Below, piece by piece: positions 34,372 through 42,347 of a stretch of 64,000 nt of DNA. Under the pieces are notes generated by a model. The model saw only the letters and a list, made by a program, of their open reading frames with translations. It was not told where the DNA came from and did not search any database. Position 1 is the first letter of the stretch. Each line of letters opens with the position of its first letter. The position numbers and the translations under genes were made by a program. This DNA is from Candidatus Hebobacterum abditum (lineage in GTDB: Bacteria; Armatimonadota; Hebobacteria; Hebobacterales; Hebobacteraceae): assembly GCA_029821875.1 (NCBI GenBank), contig JALGXW010000006.1, positions 97,085 through 161,084 of the forward strand. The letters are read 5' to 3'.

Positions 34372-36348
34372 TCAATCCAGGTACCCGAGCGCCCGCAGAT
34401 TCTGTCTCAGTTCATCGGTCATTTCGACGGCCGGAGGTCCCGCTGCCGAGTCGGCGCCGCGCCATTCCCTCTGCTCGACAAGCCAGCGCGCAAGCAACTG
34501 CTCGTGGTAGGCTGCCCGTACCGGGAGAAACTCAGTGAGATCCTCCTGCTCGTCGGGGTCCACGAGAGTGTTCCAGAGTCCGACCGATCTCTCCGTCGCC
34601 TTAGCTCCGGGCACCACGGACATGTCCAACACACGCTTGAAGCCATCTTCGTCGACCACCGAAAGCAGATCCAGCTCGTTGGACGCGCGCCGCGCGAGCT
34701 CGCAGTAGAGCTTCCGTGAGTGGCCGCCGTCAGAAACCGATGACGCAGTAGCCAGGTCAACACCCGCGACCGCGTACTCGAGCTCGGGCCAGATGCCAGC
34801 ACAGCCCAGGACTGTGGGGAACACATCTATGAGGCCAACCGCCTGCGTCACCCGTCGGCCTTCCAGTCGGCCGCCGGGGAAACGGATGATGAGAGGTACG
34901 TGGGCTTCCTCTCTGTTGACATTGTGACCGTGTCGGATTGTGTCATGCTCAGTGAAACCTTCGCCATGGTCCGCCAACAGCACGATCAACGCATTCTCCA
35001 GGCGACCCTTGGCGCGCAGCAGGTCGAGAAACTCGCCAAAGGCTCGGTCGACGTCGAGAATCTCGGCATCGTACAAGTCAACAAGATGCTCAACGTCCTC
35101 GGCCAAAAGCCTGGGATAGAGATCTCCCGCCGCCCTCAGTGCCTCTGAGGACCCGTCGCAGGAGCCCTTGAACTGACGATCGAAGCGCCGCCGACTGCTG
35201 GCACTCGGCGAATAGGGATCGTGCGGCTCGAGTGTGTGTAAGTACATGAAAACCGGTTGGTGTGGGTCGTACCGAGCCAGGAAGCGGGCCGCCTGCAAGT
35301 TCACCCATCGAGCCGTTTCCGTGTTTCGGAAGACGAACTCGTCGTATCCTTGGTTGAAGCCATAGGAGCCGGAAACCTGGGCATTGGTGATGACGGAGCA
35401 AGTCGCGTATCCGGCTTCCTGCAATATCTCCGGCAGCAGAACGGGCCACTCGTCCAGCTTGTCCGGATCCTGCATCGCCTGATGAACTGAGGGATAGAGC
35501 CCGCTCAACAGCGTCGCTACCGAGGGCCGAGTCCATGTCGCCGCGGTGTAGGCTCGTTCGAAGAGTGTGGCATCAGCAGCAAAGCCGTCAATCATGGGAG
35601 AAGTCTCTCGGGAATACCCATAGCACCCCAAATGGTCCGCACGCAGAGCGTCGATCAGATAGATGAAGACGTCCGGGCGTTGCGCAGAGGCAGGCTCAGA
35701 GGAGGGTCCAAGCGGAAGCTTCATCGGCTGCGTGTTCGGCACGAAGGGCTTCGGATCGTCGCCCACACTGTCGGCTGGCACGGGGGCGACCGCGACTCTT
35801 AGGACGGCCTTCTCGGGGACCCGGAGGACATGCCAGAGGGACCCGGCCGGCGAGTAGAAGAACGGTTCACTGGCCCGTCCCGGCGCCAGGAAGGCGGGTG
35901 ACCCGACAGTGCCCAGGTGGAATCCCTTCGAGCCGTCGTTCTGCCAGCCAATGAACTGGATCGGCTCCTCGCCACTGGGATCAGCCAGTTCTGCCGACCA
36001 GGCAACGTAGCCTGACGACTTGGAGACAGACCATCGGCGGTTAAGTTCCCCTTCCAGGTCCATGCGAACGATCTTCTCGCGCCACGGCCCAAGATCGATC
36101 TCTGCGCTCAACACCGGCGCATTGTCCCCAGCGCGCGATAGGCACTTGCGAGCGCGGTAGACTTCGACCGTATCCTCCCCGTCGGCCGAGATCGTCAGGG
36201 CCACTTCCATCTCCACCGTGGCCCATGGCCTGAGCAACAGAGCGGCCGCGATGAGTACGACGACCGCGGCCGCAGCAACTGCCAGACGCGCCGTGCGTCG
36301 CCTACCTCGCCTCTCGGGTCCAGGCTGATGGTGAACCGTACCAGTCAT
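34372..36348 (-). CDS. Membrane-anchored sulfatase-fold enzyme with Thr nucleophile site (paralog 1)
   Basis: 658 residues. An N-terminal anchor (LAVAAAAVVVLIAAALLL, ~22-39) leads to a ~170-residue beta-rich domain and then a sulfatase/alkaline phosphatase superfamily domain: VFIYLIDALRADHLGCYGYS at ~227, ADHGEGFTEHDTIRHGHN for metals, and LRALGYLD at the end. In place of C-x-P-S-R it has T273-R-P-S-V, so it should not be matured by a formylglycine-generating enzyme. It shares the full architecture with the next gene upstream, so the pair arose by tandem duplication. Likely acts outside the inner membrane on phospho- or sulfo-groups of the glycan; substrate unknown. Confidence 0.82.
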   Translation of the reverse strand: MTGTVHHQPGPERRGRRRTARLAVAAAAVVVLIAAALLLRPWATVEMEVALTISADGEDTVEVYRARKCLSRAGDNAPVLSAEIDLGPWREKIVRMDLEGELNRRWSVSKSSGYVAWSAELADPSGEEPIQFIGWQNDGSKGFHLGTVGSPAFLAPGRASEPFFYSPAGSLWHVLRVPEKAVLRVAVAPVPADSVGDDPKPFVPNTQPMKLPLGPSSEPASAQRPDVFIYLIDALRADHLGCYGYSRETSPMIDGFAADATLFERAYTAATWTRPSVATLLSGLYPSVHQAMQDPDKLDEWPVLLPEILQEAGYATCSVITNAQVSGSYGFNQGYDEFVFRNTETARWVNLQAARFLARYDPHQPVFMYLHTLEPHDPYSPSASSRRRFDRQFKGSCDGSSEALRAAGDLYPRLLAEDVEHLVDLYDAEILDVDRAFGEFLDLLRAKGRLENALIVLLADHGEGFTEHDTIRHGHNVNREEAHVPLIIRFPGGRLEGRRVTQAVGLIDVFPTVLGCAGIWPELEYAVAGVDLATASSVSDGGHSRKLYCELARRASNELDLLSVVDEDGFKRVLDMSVVPGAKATERSVGLWNTLVDPDEQEDLTEFLPVRAAYHEQLLARWLVEQREWRGADSAAGPPAVEMTDELRQNLRALGYLD

Positions 36349-36511
36349 TGTCCTTCCGATGGCACCGCTCTTCGCCAGTGGCCGCCAAGCCCTCCTTGCC
36401 AGCGCTCAGGGGTCATCAAAGACCATCTCACGAGGGGTCCCTTCAGGCCGGATCACGCGTGTTCCTGGCACCCCTGTGTCTCTCTGAGAGCTGATCTCGT
36501 TCGATGCGCCA

Positions 36512-38491
36512 TCAATCCAGATACCCGAGCGCCCGCAGGTGCTCTCTCAGCTCCTCTGTCAGCTCTACCTGCGGTGCCGCTCGCCGCTCCTTCCCACTCC
36601 AGTGCCGTTGAGTCGCCAGGTACTGCGCGATGAGCTGCTCATCGTAGGCCGCTCGCACGGGGAGGGACTGGGTGAGATCCTCCTGCTCGTCGGGGTCTGC
36701 GACAGTGTCCCACAGTCCGACCGATCTCTCTGTTGCTTTGGCCCCGGACACTACGGACATGTCCACTACGCGTTTGAACCCGTCCGCGTCGAGCACCGCG
36801 ACGAGATCAAGCACGTTGTTGTCGAGAAACGAAAGCTCGGCGAAGATCGGACGCGACGGCCCCCGATGTCGCTCGGAGGTGACCCGGATGAGATCCCGCC
36901 CTGGCAGTCCGTAGTCCAGCTTCGGCGCTACCCCAGCCTGCGCCAAGATCGTCGGATAGAGCTCAACGAGGCTGACCCGCTGCTCCACCCGCGTACCGGC
37001 CATTCGCCCCTGTGGCAGCCGGATGATCAGAGGAACGTGCAACAGCTCCCGATTCAGGTTGTTCCCATGCTGGAGAGTGTCGTGCTCGCCGAACGCTTCG
37101 CCGTGATCGGCCACCAGCACTATCAGGGCATGTTCGAAACGGCCTGTGCGCTTGAGCAACTCGAGGAAAGCCCCGAACCCCCTGTCACTGTCTAGAATCT
37201 CCGCGTCGTAGAGATCAACCAGGTGCTCGATATCATCGACAGAGAGCTCCGGATGGAGGCTCCCCCACTCACACGCCGCGTGGATGGCCTCGCGTGTCCC
37301 ATCGCAGGTGCCCGGGATTCCCCGATCGAACAGCCGGAGGCTGCTCGGCTCCGGCGCGTAGGGCGCATGGGGCTCAATCGTGTGCAAGTACATGAACACC
37401 GGCTGATCTGCTGGTTGCCTGTTAAGGACTGCAGCAGCGTAGGAGTTCACACGCTCAGGCGACGCCAGGTGATCCACCACGAATTCGTCGAAGCCCTGGT
37501 TGAACCCCATCCGCTGCCCGACCATCCCGGTCGCAGAGATCAAGGACGTCCCGTAGCCGCTCTCCTGTAGCACTTCGGACAGGAGAACGGGCCATTCCGC
37601 CAAGCCATCCTTCTCGTGGACGGCTCCATGAGTACAAGGATAAAGACCAGTGAAGATCGTGGCCACCGACCCACGGGTCGATGAGTACGCGGTCTGCGCC
37701 TGCTCATAGACCACCGCTTCAGCGGCGAACGCGTCAATGCTGGGCGACGTCTCGCGGGAGTAGCCGTAGCAGCCCAGGTGGTCCGGACGAAGCGCATCTA
37801 TGAGGTAGATGAACATGTCGGGCGGCCGCTCCGGTTCGACAAGGGACGACGGCGGCCGCAACGCTGTCATCCATCCCGTGCGAACGTTCGGGACGAAATG
37901 CCTGGGATTCTCCGCCAGCTCTTCTGCCATCACCGGATCCAGCGCTAGCCGCAGCACGGCTCCATCCGGAATTCTCAGTACGTACCACAACAAGCCGCCT
38001 GCCCCGCAGAAGAAGGGGGAGTCGGCTCCTATCGGAGCCACGGAAGCCGGCGATCCGATTGTCCCAAGGTGGAACGGCTCCGATCCCCCGTTCTGCCAGC
38101 CGACGAACTGAATCGGTCTCGCGCCGTCGGGCCCAACCACCTCTGCACGCACAGCGACGTGGCCCGCCGGCAGTCGTGAGGAGTCGTCCTGCAGCACCTC
38201 TCCTCGGATGTCGAGCCGCGCAAGCTTCCCCGCCCACCGCCCCAGGTCGATCCATGCCGTGACATCCTCACCAGGACCACCAGCACCCAACACTGAGGTC
38301 CTAGTACGGTACACCTCTGCCACGTCGCCCTCATCTGTCGAGACGGTTACCGTCACGGCCATCACGAGGGCCGACGGTGGCCTTGTTCGGAGGGCGAGTA
38401 GGACCAGCGCCAGCACCAGCGCGGCGGCAATCACAACTGTGGCCCGCAGTTGGCGCCACCTCCGTTTCTCAGTCTGTGCACGACTGGTCAT
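36512..38491 (-). CDS. Membrane-anchored sulfatase-fold enzyme with Thr nucleophile site (paralog 2)
   Basis: 659 residues, same layout as its downstream neighbour: anchor ~18-36, beta-rich domain with QFVGWQNGGSEPFHLGTIGS, catalytic domain (MFIYLIDALRPDHLGCYGYS, ADHGEAFGEHDTLQHGNN) and LRALGYLD end. The nucleophile region reads S-T272-R-G-S-V, so both the catalytic Cys and the following Pro are changed. Divergence between the two copies is substantial, so they may act on different positions. The gap of 163 bases between them shows no promoter; they are probably co-transcribed. Confidence 0.82.
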   Translation of the reverse strand: MTSRAQTEKRRWRQLRATVVIAAALVLALVLLALRTRPPSALVMAVTVTVSTDEGDVAEVYRTRTSVLGAGGPGEDVTAWIDLGRWAGKLARLDIRGEVLQDDSSRLPAGHVAVRAEVVGPDGARPIQFVGWQNGGSEPFHLGTIGSPASVAPIGADSPFFCGAGGLLWYVLRIPDGAVLRLALDPVMAEELAENPRHFVPNVRTGWMTALRPPSSLVEPERPPDMFIYLIDALRPDHLGCYGYSRETSPSIDAFAAEAVVYEQAQTAYSSTRGSVATIFTGLYPCTHGAVHEKDGLAEWPVLLSEVLQESGYGTSLISATGMVGQRMGFNQGFDEFVVDHLASPERVNSYAAAVLNRQPADQPVFMYLHTIEPHAPYAPEPSSLRLFDRGIPGTCDGTREAIHAACEWGSLHPELSVDDIEHLVDLYDAEILDSDRGFGAFLELLKRTGRFEHALIVLVADHGEAFGEHDTLQHGNNLNRELLHVPLIIRLPQGRMAGTRVEQRVSLVELYPTILAQAGVAPKLDYGLPGRDLIRVTSERHRGPSRPIFAELSFLDNNVLDLVAVLDADGFKRVVDMSVVSGAKATERSVGLWDTVADPDEQEDLTQSLPVRAAYDEQLIAQYLATQRHWSGKERRAAPQVELTEELREHLRALGYLD

Positions 38492-38874
38492 CCCGCCAAT
38501 GTCTCATGCACGCGTCGACAAGGGGGCACAAGGAACACGTCCTTGGAGCACACCGTACTAGGGAGAAGCATACAGCACGCTCCTCTTCCACGTCAAGCTG
38601 ACGATCTGCTTGCGGCTGCTAGCTTTGAGACGGGAGAGGAGCTGGGATGGAACGCCAAGGTCGACTCGGCAAGCTATGTGCAGCGGCCTCTCCGGGACTC
38701 AGTACCTAGTCAAGCGCGCCGCCGTCTTGCCTACATATTGGCACGGGCTCTGCTGGCTGCGCATGGGTGAGTATGTCCATCACGGTTGGTGAGACTGAGA
38801 GGGGCCACCACGGTCTGAGATGCAGTTCCGATGGCAGGTGCTTCAATCTTCCATGTGGCCCTGCCTGTAGGGGT
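38492..38874. other. Intergenic region, about 380 bases
   Basis: Between the GT4-GT2 fusion and the sulfatase-fold pair, all minus strand. I see no gene, hairpin or convincing promoter in it. Confidence 0.4.
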
Positions 38875-40974
38875 CTACTGGTTTGCCCTTCGCCTTCCCA
38901 GCACGCGCCGCAACAGCGGCTCAAGGCCTAGCGCACGAAGGGGCCTGCTCAGGTAGCGGCGGTATACCTGACGTGGGAGGCCTTCCGACAGGGCTCCTCT
39001 CAGATTCACCGCAATCTGGCGCTGTCGTGCTGCCTCCCGCCAGCTTTGGGCAACGCCCGCCGCCAGCATTGCCCGCTCCCGAGCACTCGCCTGTGCTCGT
39101 CGCGCCAACTGAGCGGTCAGCTCGTCCACGAGCGGCCTGAGCTCGGGTACGCCACTTGCCTTCGCTCCCAGGGCCTGGAGTAGGCTTTCCACTTCTTCGT
39201 CCGCACCCACGGTTAACGGTTCAGCCGACGACCATCGGTCAATGAGCAGCTCACGGTTCGCCCGCCACACTTCCTCCCAGGCCTCGAGCTTAGTGCCGAC
39301 TGTCGCTTTGCTCTGATGCTCGATCAACACCCTCTCGTCCACCAGCACCCGCCATCCGAGCGCCCACATCGTGAAGCAGAGGTCAACGTCCTCCGCGCCG
39401 CCCAAGCGGTACTCCTCACACCAGCCACCGGCCGCCTGGAATGCCTCCCTCGGCATCAGGTAGCACGCGGCCGCCGGCGGAAGCGAATAGGGCATGATCT
39501 CACGGACGATGTCATGGGGTTCGGCGCGAACGGTTACGAAGCTGCCGCCGGCAGTCACCGTCGAGCTCACGATCCCCGCCCGTTCCATCAGTCCTGCTGT
39601 CTCGATGAGGCGGGAGACCCACCTGGGAGGGACGACCGCATCGTTGTTGATGAACACGAGGTACTCGCCCTTGGCGGCACCAGCACCCTGGTTCATCCCC
39701 GCGGCGAAGCCCCGGTTCTCCGGGTTCAGAAGACAGATGTCGGCAGCCGACTCGACGTACTCCTGCGTCTCCTTCTCGGATCCGTTGTCCACAATGATCA
39801 ACTCGTAGGGAGCGTCGGTGTTCGCCCGAACGCTCTCCACGAGCCTCTTCGTGTGGTGGACTTGGTCCCACGACAGGGTGATGATCGAGGTAAGCCCGGG
39901 CCGCTGGCCCCTCTGCCCCGGCGGCTCATCGGTTGCGGCGGGCGGCGGGACCACCCTCGTGTAGGAGGCCACCTGTGCGGCACGACTCCTACGGAGCGTC
40001 TCCAGCTTCGGATCGCCGCAGCTCCGATCAACCGCCAGGGTCAGGCGGCGCCGTGCATCCAGAGGGCCGGAGACGATCTCTTCGAACCGGCGCGCGCTGT
40101 CAGCCCAACTCCCGAACTTCTCCTTCACCAGCCTCAGCCCGTTCCGGCGGAGACGCGCTGCCAGCTGAGGATCTTCCAGCATGCGACGTATGGCAGCTGC
40201 AAGTGCATCGACGTCCTTCGGTGGGACAACGAGAGCGGTCTCTTCGTGGACCGCGTACTCACGGCAGCCGCCGTTGTCCGTTGTGACAAGTGGCACGCCG
40301 CAGGCGAGCGCCTCGAACCCCGGCTGGCCGAACCCCTCGAAGTAGCTGCCGACAACGAACACCCGGGCGCGGCAGTACTCGTACGCCATCTGCTGTTGAG
40401 GCAGGTCCTTGCCCTCGTAGCTCTCGAGGCGGATCCCCGCCTGCCGGCATGCCTCCTGTACCTCCCGGGTGCCCTTCCAGTACCGTTCAGACCCATAGGT
40501 GAGTGCGTCGTACTTCTTGACTACGCGTACGGGGCGGAAGTGCGCTTCGTCTATGCCGCCCAGCAGGACCGTGGGGCGGACCCCGATCTCCTGCTCCATG
40601 CAGTCAGCCGTCCAGTTCGAGTTGGCGAGGCGGAGATCGACGGGGTACCGATAGCTCTCGTAGGCTCCTCTCTTGTCGTACAGGACCGCATGGTGCAGGA
40701 GGTAGTAGACGGTCAGATCGACGCGCTTGAAGAGGTCCACCAGGGACCACTGGGGCTCTTCGTTGAACACCAGGACGTCGAAGGGGCGGCGGAACGAGTC
40801 CTCGATCTTCTCGATACGGCCGAGGCATTCAATCCACGTGCAGTGTAGGAGCTCTGAGGAGGGGACCAGATACGTGACTTCGTGCCCGCGCCGAACGAGC
40901 TCGTTCCCCAGTTCGAGCACTCGCCGGATCCCCCCCGCGACGCGGAGATGCGGCTCCAGGAAAGCAATATGCAC
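38875..40974 (-). CDS. GT4-GT2 bifunctional glycosyltransferase
   Basis: 699 residues. Residues ~1-320 are a GT4 domain (HIAFLEPHLRVAGGIRRVLE, VYYLLHHAVLYDKRG, FEGFGQPGFEALACGVPLVT). A linker leads to a GT2 domain (~355-600) with LTSIITLSWDQVHHTKRLVE, ELIIVDNGSEKETQ, LVFINNDAVVPPRWVSRLIE and GGAEDVDLCFTMWALGWRVL. A helical, Ala/Arg-rich tail closes the protein. The domain order is the reverse of the fusion at 24.1 kb. GTG at 40974 has AGAGGT seven bases upstream. It lies 58 bases after rmlB on the same strand, which supports rhamnose as one donor. Confidence 0.87.
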   Translation of the reverse strand: MHIAFLEPHLRVAGGIRRVLELGNELVRRGHEVTYLVPSSELLHCTWIECLGRIEKIEDSFRRPFDVLVFNEEPQWSLVDLFKRVDLTVYYLLHHAVLYDKRGAYESYRYPVDLRLANSNWTADCMEQEIGVRPTVLLGGIDEAHFRPVRVVKKYDALTYGSERYWKGTREVQEACRQAGIRLESYEGKDLPQQQMAYEYCRARVFVVGSYFEGFGQPGFEALACGVPLVTTDNGGCREYAVHEETALVVPPKDVDALAAAIRRMLEDPQLAARLRRNGLRLVKEKFGSWADSARRFEEIVSGPLDARRRLTLAVDRSCGDPKLETLRRSRAAQVASYTRVVPPPAATDEPPGQRGQRPGLTSIITLSWDQVHHTKRLVESVRANTDAPYELIIVDNGSEKETQEYVESAADICLLNPENRGFAAGMNQGAGAAKGEYLVFINNDAVVPPRWVSRLIETAGLMERAGIVSSTVTAGGSFVTVRAEPHDIVREIMPYSLPPAAACYLMPREAFQAAGGWCEEYRLGGAEDVDLCFTMWALGWRVLVDERVLIEHQSKATVGTKLEAWEEVWRANRELLIDRWSSAEPLTVGADEEVESLLQALGAKASGVPELRPLVDELTAQLARRAQASARERAMLAAGVAQSWREAARQRQIAVNLRGALSEGLPRQVYRRYLSRPLRALGLEPLLRRVLGRRRANQ

Positions 40975-41032
40975 CGCTGCTACCTCTTCCTATTCCGTCC
41001 GCCCTGAGGCAGAGCAGCTCATGCCGACACGC

Positions 41033-42031
41033 CTACCGGCCGGCGTACATCTGCCGGTAGTACTCCCTGTAGCTGCCGTCCTTCAGGCGGCGCCACCACT
41101 GCTCGTTCTCGCGGTACCACGCCACCGTGCGCGCGATCCCGTCCTCAAAGCCAACCTGCGGCTGCCACCCGAGAGCGCGCAGCTTCGAGCTGTCGATCGA
41201 ATATCGCCGGTCGTGCCCCGGGCGATCCTTCACGTGCTTGATCAGCTCCTCCCCCTTGCCCACCAGCTTGAGTATCTGTCGGGTCAGGTCGAGATTCGTC
41301 CGCTCCTGATCCGCACCCACGTTGTAGACCTCCCCCGGGGCCCCCTCCCGAAGCACCATGTCTATCCCAGCACAGTGGCCCTCCACGTAGAGCCAGTCGC
41401 GCACGTTCATCCCGTCTCCGTACAGCGGCAGCTCGACATCCTCCAGCGCGTTTGTGATGAACAACGGCACCACCTTCTCCGGGTACTGGTATGGCCCATA
41501 CGTGTTCGAGCCCCGCGTGATCAGGATCTCATACTCGAAGGTGTGCCCGTATGCCCTTGACATCAGCTCCCCGCCGGCCTTGCTCGCGGAATACGGGCTC
41601 GACGGGTTGAGCGGATCATCCTCCTTGAACGACCCCGACTCGATGCTCCCGTACACCTCGTCGGTCGACACATGCACGAACCGATCGACTCCCCGCTTGC
41701 GGGCCGCCTCCAACAAGACGTACAGCCCCTTGACATCGGTGTCTATGAAGTCGCCCGCGTGCTGAATGCTCCGATCGACGTGCGTCTCCGCCGCGAAGTT
41801 CACCACCGCATCCACCCCGCCCATCGCCCCCTCCACCGTCTCCTCATCACAGATGTCGCCCTTCACAAACGAGTAGCGGGGATCATCGGCCACATCTGTC
41901 AGATTCTCCAGGTTGCCCGCGTAGGTGAGCTTGTCGAGGTTGACCACCTCATCGTTCGGGTGTTCCCGCAGCACAAGCCGACAGTAGTTAGAGCCGATGA
42001 ATCCAGCGCCGCCCGTGACAAGGATTCGCAT
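41033..42031 (-). CDS. rmlB: dTDP-glucose 4,6-dehydratase
   Basis: Second step of dTDP-rhamnose synthesis: dTDP-glucose to the 4-keto-6-deoxy sugar, using bound NAD. 332 residues, normal length. ILVTGGAGFIGSNYCRLVL binds NAD, VNFAAETHVDRSIQHAGDFI and VHVSTDEVYGSIESGSF follow, and the catalytic YxxxK is in YSASKAGGELMSRAYGHTF. GGGAGG precedes the ATG by seven bases. It stands about 29 kb from rmlA/C/D, so the four genes are split across the locus. Confidence 0.96.
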   Translation of the reverse strand: MRILVTGGAGFIGSNYCRLVLREHPNDEVVNLDKLTYAGNLENLTDVADDPRYSFVKGDICDEETVEGAMGGVDAVVNFAAETHVDRSIQHAGDFIDTDVKGLYVLLEAARKRGVDRFVHVSTDEVYGSIESGSFKEDDPLNPSSPYSASKAGGELMSRAYGHTFEYEILITRGSNTYGPYQYPEKVVPLFITNALEDVELPLYGDGMNVRDWLYVEGHCAGIDMVLREGAPGEVYNVGADQERTNLDLTRQILKLVGKGEELIKHVKDRPGHDRRYSIDSSKLRALGWQPQVGFEDGIARTVAWYRENEQWWRRLKDGSYREYYRQMYAGR

Positions 42032-42347
42032 TCACTGCCTCCCGGGCCGAGAAACGATCAGCTATTCTGGCTTGCTTCTGGTGGCCTCTGGTTCGCCGAA
42101 TCGCGCGAGCCATCCTGCAGATGCTGGCGGCGCCTACAGAGGGCTCTCGCACCGGCACGACGGGCAGCCCCTGGCATCACGTGAGAGCATCGGGGGGCAA
42201 CTCCGGAGTCCGCGTCTTTCTCTTGCGAGCGGTCCTGTCACGCCCTTCCGCGCGTCTGCGCGTCCGATGGTGCGATCCGTGGTATCGAGCGCGCAGTCGC
42301 CGCGCGAACTCCGGGGCCTCCTGCCGCGGCGAGGCCGCCCGGAAGAC
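42032..42347. other. Intergenic region, about 315 bases
   Basis: Between the Wzy_C/TPR gene and rmlB, both minus strand. The rmlB ribosome binding site is the only clear signal. GC-rich with no supported gene. Confidence 0.4.

Noticed and set aside
39316..40848. Long open frame (510 codons) on the plus strand
   Set aside because: It lies wholly antisense to the GT4-GT2 gene, whose product has clear family motifs; high GC keeps the opposite strand open.
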